Positions 41,257 through 48,836 of a stretch of DNA of 49,277 nt are shown here, piece after piece. Every line of letters starts with the position of its first letter. The first letter of the stretch is position 1. The stretch is from Cyanobacteria bacterium UBA7753 (GTDB lineage: Bacteria; Cyanobacteriota; Vampirovibrionia; Gastranaerophilales; Gastranaerophilaceae), in NCBI GenBank assembly GCA_002481545.1, contig DLEF01000037.1, forward strand, positions 1-49,277. The letters run 5' to 3'. Made by a program: the position numbers and the translations under genes. Under the pieces are notes generated by a model that saw nothing but the letters and a program-made list of their open reading frames with translations, was not told where the DNA came from and did no database searches.

Positions 41257-42595
41257 AATCTTTAAAAACTTTCCCTCTTTGTTCAAATCCCGTGAACATA
41301 TCAAAGCTTGCACACGCAGGCGATAATAATACGACATCAGGATGTAATTCTATCGATTTGTCAATAGCACTTTCCATTGTGCTTTCTTTTATTATATTGT
41401 TAAACCCGTTTTTCTTTAAGTTTTCGTCAAACCTTTCGGTTGCCTCACCTATCAGAATAACGGTTGTGATGTGTTTGTTTACGGAATCGCAAAACTCATC
41501 AAGGCTTGTGAGTTTATCTCTTCCCCCCGCTATCAAAACGACGTTTTGATTGTTGAAAGAATCTATCGCTACAATAGATGCCTCAGGGTTTGTAGCCTTA
41601 GAGTCGTTGTAGAACGTTATTCCGTTATATTCTCTTACTTTTTCGAGTCTGTGTTCAGGTGCTTTGAATGACATTATGGCGGATTTGATATTCTCGTTTG
41701 TTATTCCGACAATCTTCGCTATAATAATTCCGCACATTATGTTTTGATAATTGTGATGTCCGACAAGTGGGCAATCCTTTATATCAATTACCTTTTCTGC
41801 TTTGCCGTCTTTTTTGAAATAAAGGGCATTATCTTTTATATAAGAGCCGTTCTTTTCATCCTCTTTGTCAAAGACATACAACTTTTTGTCATTGCCGTTT
41901 TGCCATTTTTTGTTTTCGGCTCTCCATTTCATCAACTCTTTATCCTGACCGTTCAGAATGTCATATTCCGAATTGATGAACAGTTTTGCTTTTGCGTCAA
42001 AATAGTTTTTAAGAGTTCCGTGCCAAGTAATATGGTCAGGGGTGAAATTCGTCCAGCAAGCGACTTTTGGTTTTAAATATTTGCTGTGGACAGCCTGATA
42101 AGAACTCATCTCACAAACGAAATAATCAGGGTTGTTGTTTACTTCCGCGATAGGCGGATCGCCTATGTTTCCGCAAGCGGGAGCCTTATATTGTGTTGAT
42201 AAAATATGAGAGGTCAAAGCCGTCGTTGTGGTTTTGCCGTTTGTTCCCGTAATTGCAATGAATGGTGCATCGGATTCCCAATAAGCAAGGTCGGGTTCTG
42301 ATATTATTTCAACTCCGTTGTTTTTGAGTTTCAAATAAAGTTCGCTGTCCAATGGTACGGATGGGCTTGTTATTGCGAGGTCAACATCTTTTAAAAACTC
42401 ATCCGAGTGCCCGCCAAACTCTATCTTAATCCCCTTTGAGGTTAGTTCGTTTACTTCTTTTTCATCGTCGGGTTTTTGTTCTCTGTGTTCGGTTATATAA
42501 ATATTACAGCCCTTGTCTGCAAGATATCTTGCTGCTGCTTTCCCGCTGAGTGAAAAACCCATTATTAAAATCTTTTTGTCTTTATAATCTCTCAT
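41237..42595 (-). CDS. murD: MurD, UDP-MurNAc-L-alanine:D-glutamate ligase
   Basis: The 452-residue Mur ligase adds D-Glu in the cytoplasm. It shows the N-terminal ILIMGFSLSGKAAARYL, AITGTNGKTTTTALT (P-loop), the SSYQ segment, WTNFTPDHITWHGT and EHRLEKVREYNGITFYNDSKATNP and the DKLTSLDEFC region. Its upstream gap contains its own promoter, which is needed because the mraY gene is separated from it by about 3.5 kb of opposite-strand DNA. Confidence 0.96.
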   Translation of the reverse strand: MRDYKDKKILIMGFSLSGKAAARYLADKGCNIYITEHREQKPDDEKEVNELTSKGIKIEFGGHSDEFLKDVDLAITSPSVPLDSELYLKLKNNGVEIISEPDLAYWESDAPFIAITGTNGKTTTTALTSHILSTQYKAPACGNIGDPPIAEVNNNPDYFVCEMSSYQAVHSKYLKPKVACWTNFTPDHITWHGTLKNYFDAKAKLFINSEYDILNGQDKELMKWRAENKKWQNGNDKKLYVFDKEDEKNGSYIKDNALYFKKDGKAEKVIDIKDCPLVGHHNYQNIMCGIIIAKIVGITNENIKSAIMSFKAPEHRLEKVREYNGITFYNDSKATNPEASIVAIDSFNNQNVVLIAGGRDKLTSLDEFCDSVNKHITTVILIGEATERFDENLKKNGFNNIIKESTMESAIDKSIELHPDVVLLSPACASFDMFTGFEQRGKVFKDYVLSKR

Positions 42596-42683
42596 CTTTT
42601 CTGCCTTAGATATTTCGTCGGAAGAGTAATTCTTTTGTATATTCCAAACTCATTTACCCTTCATACATTTCAAATCTATTTAT

Positions 42684-42711
42684 ATTATAAAAGATTAAGG
42701 AGGAAATGCAA
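42684..42711 (-). promoter_or_regulatory. promoter of murD-ftsW-murG
   Basis: TTGCAT (42706-42711), 16-nt spacer, TATAAT (42684-42689) on the minus strand; leader of about 80 nt to murD. Confidence 0.55.
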
Positions 42712-42746
42712 TTATGTAAAGGTTGGGTTATAAAAACTTGCAGGAC

Positions 42747-42775
42747 TTGATTTATAAATAAAAATTTTATATAAT
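42747..42775 (+). promoter_or_regulatory. hipBA promoter
   Basis: TTGATT (42747-42752) and TATAAT (42770-42775) with a 17-nt spacer on the plus strand, divergent from the murD promoter. Confidence 0.6.
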
Positions 42776-42785
42776 ATACCCAAAA

Positions 42786-42830
42786 GGGAATATTTGTATA
42801 AAATAAATTAAAACATTAGCAAATATTCCC
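42786..42830. promoter_or_regulatory. HipB operator pair
   Basis: GGGAATATTTG (42786-42796) and CAAATATTCCC (42820-42830) are perfect 11-bp inverted repeats between promoter and hipB. Each also lies in a local CCC-A4/5-GG(G)AA palindrome, consistent with two HipB dimers bound cooperatively. Confidence 0.65.
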
Positions 42831-42843
42831 AAAAAGGAATTTT

Positions 42844-43047
42844 ATGCAAATAAACAACATTAAAGAACTTGGCGAATTAATAAAAACGACCAGAAAATCT
42901 CAGGGGTTAACCCAAAAAGATTTGGCACTTGTCGCAAATGTTGGTGTCAGATTAATAATAGAGATGGAAAGAGGAGAAAGAAACGTCAATATTGGAACAG
43001 TCATAAAAGTATGTTCTATGTTGGGGTTAAATATAAATATTGAATAA
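42844..43047 (+). CDS. hipB: HipB-type antitoxin/repressor
   Basis: The 67-residue XRE protein has the helix-turn-helix TRKSQGLTQKDLALVANVGVRLIIEMERGERNVNI. It would bind the inverted repeats upstream and sequester HipA. The gene ends 8 nt before hipA. Confidence 0.9.
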   Translation: MQINNIKELGELIKTTRKSQGLTQKDLALVANVGVRLIIEMERGERNVNIGTVIKVCSMLGLNINIE

Positions 43048-43055
43048 AAAATGTT

Positions 43056-44297
43056 ATGGCAAATGAATTAGAAGTATATATAAATAATATTCATGAAGGT
43101 ACGCTAAAAAACGGTGAAAATGGCGGAATAAATTTTCAATATGACGATTTATCCGTATTGCCGATATCTGTCAGTTTACCTGTAAGAAAACTTGTCTATA
43201 ACTCGGATGAATGTCACGGATTTTTTAACGGGCTGTTACCTGAAAGTGAACAAACAAGAAAACGTATCGGGCTAAAATACGGTATAAATCCGAATAACGA
43301 TTTTGCTCTTTTGAAAGCTATCGGGTATGATTGTCCGGGGGCAATAGCTTTTATCAATAAAGGTGAAGAAAATAACCTTTCCGAATATTATGATATGATT
43401 GGTGTTGAAATATCTGATATTGAATTGGAAACACTAATAAAAGAATTACCTCAAAAACCTTTGGGAACAGGAGTAAAAGATATGAGGCTTTCACTTGCGG
43501 GGGCGCAGGATAAAACGGCTGTTCTGATTAAAGAAGATAAGATATTTTTGCCCGCGAAAAATACTCCGACTACTCATATAATTAAACCCGAAATAAACGG
43601 TTTATCTGAAACGGCAGAGAATGAATATATATGTTTAAAGGCTGCCGAGAAGTCAGGTATAAATACTATAAATGCAGAGTTAAGAACATCAGGCAAAACA
43701 AAATACTTGATAACGGAAAGGTTTGACAGAGTGATTCGTGACGGCAAAATAAAAAGATTACATCAGGAAGATTTTTGTCAGGCTTTGAATATTGCAAGTG
43801 CATATAAATGTGAGCAAGAAGGCGGTGTTAGTTTTAAACAATCATTTGAAGTTTTGAGAAAAACTAATAAAGCTGCATTAAATATAAAGCAATTTATAAA
43901 CAGAATGATTTTTAATTATCTGATTTTGAATAATGATGCCCACGGCAAAAATTATTCGCTGTTATATACTGAATCGGGGGAATTAGAACTTGCTCCTGTA
44001 TATGATATCCTTTGTACAAAGGCGTATTCCGGATTATCGTCAGATATGGCAATGGAGATTGGCGGGTGTTACGATATCGGGAATGTCCTTCCCGAACATT
44101 TTAAAAAATTGGCAGATGAGGTCGGTATTAGTTATACAGGATTAAGACAGTCTATAATTAATCAGTGTGAAATTTTACCTGACATATTAAAAGATGTTGT
44201 AAGCGGATTTGAGAATAAAATCGGTACGGTTATTTTGAATAAAGTGTCAAAACATTGCAGAAAAAATTTAAAATTATTTAAACAGAAAAATATTTAA
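43056..44297 (+). CDS. hipA: HipA-type Ser/Thr kinase toxin
   Basis: HipA-family kinases phosphorylate glutamyl-tRNA synthetase or related targets and induce persistence. The 413-residue protein has the N-terminal HipN domain (CHGFFNGLLPESEQTRKRIGLKYG), the activation loop LSLAGAQDKTAVLI with the Ser that is autophosphorylated (near residue 143), ITERFDRVIRDGKIKRLHQEDFCQAL, the catalytic NYLILNNDAHGKNYSLL (Asp near 292) and LAPVYDILCTKAYS. All key residues are present, so it is probably active. Inserted between mraY and murD, on the other strand. Confidence 0.94.
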   Translation: MANELEVYINNIHEGTLKNGENGGINFQYDDLSVLPISVSLPVRKLVYNSDECHGFFNGLLPESEQTRKRIGLKYGINPNNDFALLKAIGYDCPGAIAFINKGEENNLSEYYDMIGVEISDIELETLIKELPQKPLGTGVKDMRLSLAGAQDKTAVLIKEDKIFLPAKNTPTTHIIKPEINGLSETAENEYICLKAAEKSGINTINAELRTSGKTKYLITERFDRVIRDGKIKRLHQEDFCQALNIASAYKCEQEGGVSFKQSFEVLRKTNKAALNIKQFINRMIFNYLILNNDAHGKNYSLLYTESGELELAPVYDILCTKAYSGLSSDMAMEIGGCYDIGNVLPEHFKKLADEVGISYTGLRQSIINQCEILPDILKDVVSGFENKIGTVILNKVSKHCRKNLKLFKQKNI

Positions 44298-44343
44298 TTC
44301 ATAAGTAGAGAGTAATGATATTATTACAAAATGTAAAAACGAA

Positions 44344-44371
44344 TTTACATGGGCTGAAAGTCAGGTATAAT
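44344..44371 (+). promoter_or_regulatory. promoter TTTACA-16-TATAAT before the 44472 gene
   Basis: TTTACA (44344-44349) and TATAAT (44366-44371) separated by 16 nt; leader of about 95 nt to the start codon. Confidence 0.55.
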
Positions 44372-44471
44372 CTGCTATATGATATGATAAGATATGATGT
44401 GACGGGGCGGGGCAAATTCATGATTTTTGATGCTTTTGTATTAATAAGTGTAAAAAATCACGGAAAAAATT

Positions 44472-45638
44472 ATGCCGATTAATAATTTGAATGCGGGAAC
44501 ACCGCAAGTAAAACCAACAACAGTTGCAACGACAAATACTAATACGGAAAATAAGGCTGATAAGCCTAAAATATCAAAAGATACAGCAGTTAAAGTCGCC
44601 GTCGGAGCAGGCTTGGCAGCCCTTGCTGCAGGCGGGATATATATAGCAACCAGAGGCAAAGGCGGAGGTAAACAATTGGGATAATCCGCAAATGCTCTCA
44701 AAGAGATGACAGTGGATGCTTTCAAAAAAGACGGCAAATTTGTAAAAGGTAAAGCTTTAACCGCGTCGGGTGAAAATTATTCCGGTAAATTGACGAAAGA
44801 ATTAAAAGACGGCAGTACCTTGACAAGGGAATATAAAGACGGACTTCTGCAATCGGCAACGAAAACGAAAGACGGCAATGTACTGTCTTCAAAATCATAC
44901 AGTTACAATGAAAACGGACAGCTGACAAAGATAAGTAACGAAAAAGGTACTCTTGTAGATAGGACTATAGGAAAGGATAGAATTGAAACATCTATTACTA
45001 CAAAAACAAGCCCGTCAAGAATAATAATATTGTTGGATGAAAACGGAAATAAGACATATACAAGCGTAACAAAAACGGATAAAAAATCAGGCAAATTGCG
45101 TCAAGATATAATAGGATTTTATCCTGACGGAAAACATAAAAGATTTGTAAGCAAAGGCGGTGAGGGTAGTTCTGCATTTGGTCCGAGCAGAGATGTTACC
45201 TTCTATGATAAAGACGGAAAAGTTACCGATACATTATCATATAAAATAGGCAGTAGCGGAAACCTTAGTTACAAATATAAAAATATTGAATCGGAAGACT
45301 TATCGCCTTATAAAATAATAGCTGGCAGAAGATATTCCATTGATGGCGGTTTAGGTTTTGATCATATAGAATTACAAAGACATACAATTTATTCCGGTAA
45401 AACACATGGCAGACACAGCGTATATCACTTAGAAAAAGACGGAATGGATTATGGTTATGCGGTTTCACCTAAGAAAAGCGGGTTCATGGCAGACTATTCT
45501 GACGAAGAAAAACAAAAAGTATTAGATGCGACAAAAGATTTCAAAAAATTGGTTTTGGAAAACATAAAAACAGGTCGCAGATTGGCTAACGAATGTTCCG
45601 AAGGTGAAAAAATGATAGAAAGCAGATGGCTGAAATAA
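44472..45638 (+). pseudogene. repeat-containing surface-type protein interrupted by a nonsense codon
   Basis: Two frames in the same register (44472-44684 and 44706-45638) are separated by a single TAA at 44682-44684. Read through, they form one protein of about 388 residues. Its first part is Thr/Asn-rich (TTVATTNTNTENK), followed by one membrane segment (VAVGAGLAALAAGGIYIA). The second has MORN/YD-like repeats: GENYSGKLTKELKDGSTLTREYKDGLL, DGNVLSSKSYSYNENGQLTKI and similar. The end (VLDATKDFKKLVLENIKTGRRL) is helical. Function unknown. It could be a mutation, a sequencing error, or two separate genes; the in-frame continuity favours a broken gene. Confidence 0.7.
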
Positions 45639-45702
45639 TTTATAAAGAATGTAGCATGTAGGTCAGGCAGCGAAATTACGGACGGCAACGACCAATAAGC
45701 AT

Positions 45703-45723
45703 GTAGGGCAGGCACTGCCTGAC
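45703..45723 (+). repeat. GTAG-REP hairpin (CAGGCA stem)
   Basis: GTAG foot, then CAGGCA-C-TGCCTG. A related degenerate GTAGGTCAGGCAG lies just before, at 45658. Together they suggest a decayed tandem pair. Confidence 0.55.
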
Positions 45724-45802
45724 AAAAATATAAAAACAAACAAATTGAGGTACGTGAAAATGTACCTCTTTTTGTTGTGGTGGCATAAAAACGCATTATT
45801 AG

Positions 45803-45885
45803 TGAGGACAAACCCTCACCCTGTATTTGTACGACTCATAAATTCTTCTACAACTGCTCTCCCTCTCCCATAGGTAGAGAGGTGA
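45803..45885. repeat. CCCTCACCC multi-hairpin repeat
   Basis: GAGGACAAACCCTCACCCTGTATTTG, split here by other bases, then TCCCTCTCCCATAGGTAGAGAGGTGA. It directly abuts the MITE-like element at 45886. Related to those at 13303, 29487 and 33797. Confidence 0.5.
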
Positions 45886-46036
45886 GATTCTTCGCACCAA
45901 CTTGGGTAAATGTACTCAGAATGACAGTAACGCAAAAACTTACGATGTCTTTACTTACGAAATAGTACGTTATTTGTCATCCTGAGCAATAAATCGTATA
46001 AATAAAGCTAAACCGTTTATATAATAGCGAAGGATC
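45886..46036. mobile_element. 151-bp palindromic MITE-like element
   Basis: GATTCTTCGC and GCGAAGGATC ends, with inner inverted blocks CTCAGAATGACAGTAACG (45915-45932) and CGTTATTTGTCATCCTGAG (45968-45986). Same length and layout as 19117-19267. The whole 45639-46118 gap is built of repeats and holds no gene. Confidence 0.65.
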
Positions 46037-46044
46037 AATATATT

Positions 46045-46066
46045 GGTGCGAAATATCGTACCCTAC
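46045..46066 (-). repeat. GTAG-REP hairpin (GGTACGA/TCGCACC stem)
   Basis: On the minus strand GTAG then GGTACGATATTTCGCACC; one stem pair is mismatched (A-C) compared with the GGTGCGA class. Confidence 0.6.
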
Positions 46067-46075
46067 GTTTTTTAT

Positions 46076-46110
46076 TTTCTTAGTGCCCTACTGCCCTACT
46101 GCCTTAGTAT
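46076..46110. repeat. TTAGTGCCCTACTGCCCTACTGCC tandem repeat
   Basis: Three tandem CTA(G/C)TGCC units, related to those at 27805 and 36249. Confidence 0.45.
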
Positions 46111-46118
46111 CCTTTTCC

Positions 46119-47090
46119 CTATGCTCCGAATACCTTGAATAATCCGACCGCAACCGCTCCGCATATCATAGAGAATATTGCAAACCCTGTCACAATCTGT
46201 TTTTCGTTAAATCCGCAAAGCTCAAAATGGTGGTGAATAGGTGCCATCTTGAATATTCTTTTCCCCGTGGTTTTGAAACTTGTAACTTGCATAATAACTG
46301 ACAAAGTTTCTATTACAAAGATACCCGCAAGGATAATTAAATAAATTTCAAATTTGCCCATAACAGCCAGAACCCCGAGCAATCCGCCCATAGCAAGTGA
46401 ACCTGTATCACCCATAAAGACTTGTGCTTTCGGCTTGTTATATCTCAAGAACCCTAGCAATGCACCTGTTACAGCAGCCGAGATAATCGCCAACTCTTCA
46501 CATCCTGACATTTGTGCAATGAGAGCTGTTGCCAAGAACGCAAAAACTCCCGTCGATGCTGCGAGCCCGTCAAGTCCGTCTGTCAAATTGTATGCGTTTG
46601 ATGCTCCCGTTATTGCAAAGATAGCGATGATAGGGTAGAACCAACCGAAATCAAACGACCATTTGCCAAAACTGATATATGTTGCGTGGTCGTTGGAAAC
46701 CATTAAGTAAAATACAGGCAATACCGCAATCAAAACTTGTCTTAAAAACTTGCCTCTTGCACTCAAACCTTTGTTCTCGTGTCCTCTTATCTTGAGAACA
46801 TCATCCTGAAACCCTGCAAGAGCGTAGAATAAGAATGTTATCAAAACAATCCAAGCCGTTGTGGTAACTTTTTCTGCCATAAACAAGGTTGTGACGGACG
46901 CTATTAAAATTGATATTATGATGAATACTCCGCCTGTGGTCGGCGTACCCGCTTTCTTTTTGTGGTTTTCGGGTGCTAAGTCAAGAATATATTGCCCGAT
47001 TGTCTTTTTTCTCAAAAAGTCAATGTACGGGATTCCGAACAGTAAACACAGTATCAGCGCCATTAAGAAGGCTGTTATCATCATTATCAT
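46119..47090 (-). CDS. mraY: MraY, phospho-MurNAc-pentapeptide transferase
   Basis: MraY makes lipid I at the inner membrane. The 323-residue polytopic protein has PTTGGVFII, FQDDVLKIRGHENKGLSARGK (catalytic Asp-Asp), GASNAYNLTDGLDGLAAS, VFMGDTGSLAMGGLLG and MAPIHHHFELCG. It overlaps murF by 4 nt. The following cell-wall genes (murD) lie 3.5 kb away. Confidence 0.96.
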   Translation of the reverse strand: MIMMITAFLMALILCLLFGIPYIDFLRKKTIGQYILDLAPENHKKKAGTPTTGGVFIIISILIASVTTLFMAEKVTTTAWIVLITFLFYALAGFQDDVLKIRGHENKGLSARGKFLRQVLIAVLPVFYLMVSNDHATYISFGKWSFDFGWFYPIIAIFAITGASNAYNLTDGLDGLAASTGVFAFLATALIAQMSGCEELAIISAAVTGALLGFLRYNKPKAQVFMGDTGSLAMGGLLGVLAVMGKFEIYLIILAGIFVIETLSVIMQVTSFKTTGKRIFKMAPIHHHFELCGFNEKQIVTGFAIFSMICGAVAVGLFKVFGA

Positions 47091-48451
47091 TTATTTTCTC
47101 CTTTTAAATACGTCAAAATTTCCTCAAATTTCATCGATCTTGATGCCTTTAAAAATATTGTAGTACCTTTTTTTATATTCGCAAGAATGTAAAGTGCTAC
47201 ATCCTTATTACTCTCAAAACTATGTGTCGGACAAACCTTTATTTCCTCCGATATATGTTTTGCAAGTTTCCCGACCGTGAGGACGGTTATATTTGTTTCC
47301 CCCTTTTTGTTTATAAAATCTCCGATTTCTCTGTGGTATTTTTCTTCATCTTTACCGAGTTCTCCCATATCTCCGAGAACAACGACCGTATCGGGATAGA
47401 GTTCCAATATCGTATCGAGTGCCGCTCTCATAGACTCAGGGTTAGCATTATAGCTGTCGTTTATGACTTTATATCCCGCAATATCCTCTGTTTCCCAACG
47501 TTTTTCTATCGGTTTGTATTCAGCCAAACCTTTCTTTATTAAGGCATAATCTATATCCAGATACTTACCTGTATTTATGGCAGAGAGTGAGTTTTCGACA
47601 TTGTAATCGCCCTCAGTATTCAAGATATAATCTTGATTTGCATAGGTAAATTCCGTATGCCCTATCTCTCGTTTGGTTATTTGAGCATCAGCCAAAGTGA
47701 AATATAATATTTTACCTTTATAATCAACTGTTTTCTTAATCAATTCATCATTGTGAGCGATGAGAATACCGTCAGGGTTTTGGTGAGAGGTTATTTCGCA
47801 TTTTGCTTTTGCAATATTCTCTCGCGAGCCGAGACGTCCTATGTGTGCAGTTCCGACATTTGTAATAATTGATATATCAGGCTCCGCGTATCTTGAAATT
47901 AATTCTATCTCGCCTAATCCTCTCATGCCTGCCTCAATAATAAGCACTTGCGTATCTTTCGGCATAGAAAATACAGTCTGACAAAATCCGATTTCGTTGT
48001 TGTGATTGAGCGGAGTTTTGACAGTTTTGTATTTTTGGCTGACTACCGCATAGACGAGTTCTTTCGTTGTTGTTTTGCCTGAACTCCCCGTTATCATAAT
48101 GACTTTCGGATTAATCTGTTTTCTGTACCAATTTGCAAGTTTTAAATAAGCCTCTTTCGTATCGGCTACTTTTATTCCGATAGCGTTTGTGTCGGGCGGA
48201 ACATTCTTTTCATCCGTGTAAAAATATCCGACTGCTCCTGCCTCAACGGCTTTATCAATAAATTTTTCTCCGTCAAATTTTTCGCCCTTGAGCGGGATAT
48301 AGAAATCACCCTTCTTTATTGTTCTGGTATCGGTCGAAAAGGTTTGGATTTCTGTTTCTTCGTTTATCTGTTGATTTTCGTTTTGGTGTAAAGAATTGCA
48401 CCCTGCAATGTTTCCGCCTACTGTTTTTGCTATCTCTTCTATTGTTATCAT
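47087..48451 (-). CDS. murF: MurF, UDP-MurNAc-tripeptide:D-Ala-D-Ala ligase, with a REP-encoded N-terminal insert
   Basis: The 454-residue Mur ligase has the N-terminal domain (TFSTDTRTIKKGDFYIPLKGEKFDG), ITGSSGKTTTKELVYAV (P-loop), NHNNEIGFCQTVF, EAGMRGLGEIELIS, VNDSYNANPESMRAALDTIL and VLGDMGELGKDEEKYH. Residues 16-23 (AGCNSLHQ) are encoded by a REP hairpin (48385-48406), and the following NENQQINEE also looks like extra sequence, so the protein carries an insert of about a dozen residues between the first beta strands. It is the first gene of the murF-mraY unit. Confidence 0.95.
   Translation of the reverse strand: MITIEEIAKTVGGNIAGCNSLHQNENQQINEETEIQTFSTDTRTIKKGDFYIPLKGEKFDGEKFIDKAVEAGAVGYFYTDEKNVPPDTNAIGIKVADTKEAYLKLANWYRKQINPKVIMITGSSGKTTTKELVYAVVSQKYKTVKTPLNHNNEIGFCQTVFSMPKDTQVLIIEAGMRGLGEIELISRYAEPDISIITNVGTAHIGRLGSRENIAKAKCEITSHQNPDGILIAHNDELIKKTVDYKGKILYFTLADAQITKREIGHTEFTYANQDYILNTEGDYNVENSLSAINTGKYLDIDYALIKKGLAEYKPIEKRWETEDIAGYKVINDSYNANPESMRAALDTILELYPDTVVVLGDMGELGKDEEKYHREIGDFINKKGETNITVLTVGKLAKHISEEIKVCPTHSFESNKDVALYILANIKKGTTIFLKASRSMKFEEILTYLKGENK
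48385..48406 (-). repeat. REP hairpin inside murF (GGTGCAA/TTTACACC stem, GCAG foot)
   Basis: On the minus strand GCAG precedes GGTGCAATTCTTTACACC. Stem and foot match the intergenic copies at 1 and 9977, with one pair lost, and it lies within coding sequence in frame. Confidence 0.6.
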
Positions 48452-48487
48452 TTTATATTTTGTTCTCTTTCTCTTTTGAGTTTTGTT

Positions 48488-48511
48488 GGTGCGGTAGTGA
48501 CCGCACCCTAC
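48488..48511 (-). repeat. GTAG-REP hairpin (GGTGCGGT stem)
   Basis: GTAG and GGTGCGGTCACTACCGCACC on the minus strand, identical to the copy at 25188. Confidence 0.7.
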
Positions 48512-48531
48512 TTCTAATATTGTTTAATGTT

Positions 48532-48555
48532 GTTGGGTTGAAAAGCCCAACCTAC
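48532..48555 (-). repeat. GTAG-REP hairpin (GTTGGG stem)
   Basis: GTAG, then GTTGGGCTTTTCAACCCAAC on the minus strand. It lies 20 nt from the previous REP with the same orientation but a different stem sequence. Confidence 0.65.
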
Positions 48556-48803
48556 ATTTATTTGCTTTATATCATTTTATATCTGTTGCAATAATACCAT
48601 AAAACATGAAAAATTGTAACGATTTCTTAATATAATAATGACAAACGCGAAAAATATATTTAGAATGAAAAATGTACTTGATTCAAAGACAAATTTTTAA
48701 GTAAATGCGTACTAAGAATTACCCCAAAAGGTACAGGGATAGTTGTGTCTGTTCTTTGATTAATTGGATTATTAGTATTCCGAATTATTATATATTTACA
48801 ATC

Positions 48804-48825
48804 GGTAGACTGAAGTCTACCCTGC
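48804..48825 (-). repeat. REP hairpin (GGTAGACT stem, GCAG foot)
   Basis: GGTAGACT/AGTCTACC with a 2-nt loop, GCAG foot on the minus strand; the stem class matches 19275. The gap 48556-48803 holds nothing else I can support. Confidence 0.6.
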
Positions 48826-48836
48826 TTACTGCCTTA

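Noticed and set aside
42706..42753. 14-codon frame after AAGGAGG (ATG at about 42706)
   Set aside because: The AGGAGG-to-ATG distance is too short, the peptide is not recognisable, and the sequence is explained by the divergent murD and hipBA promoters.
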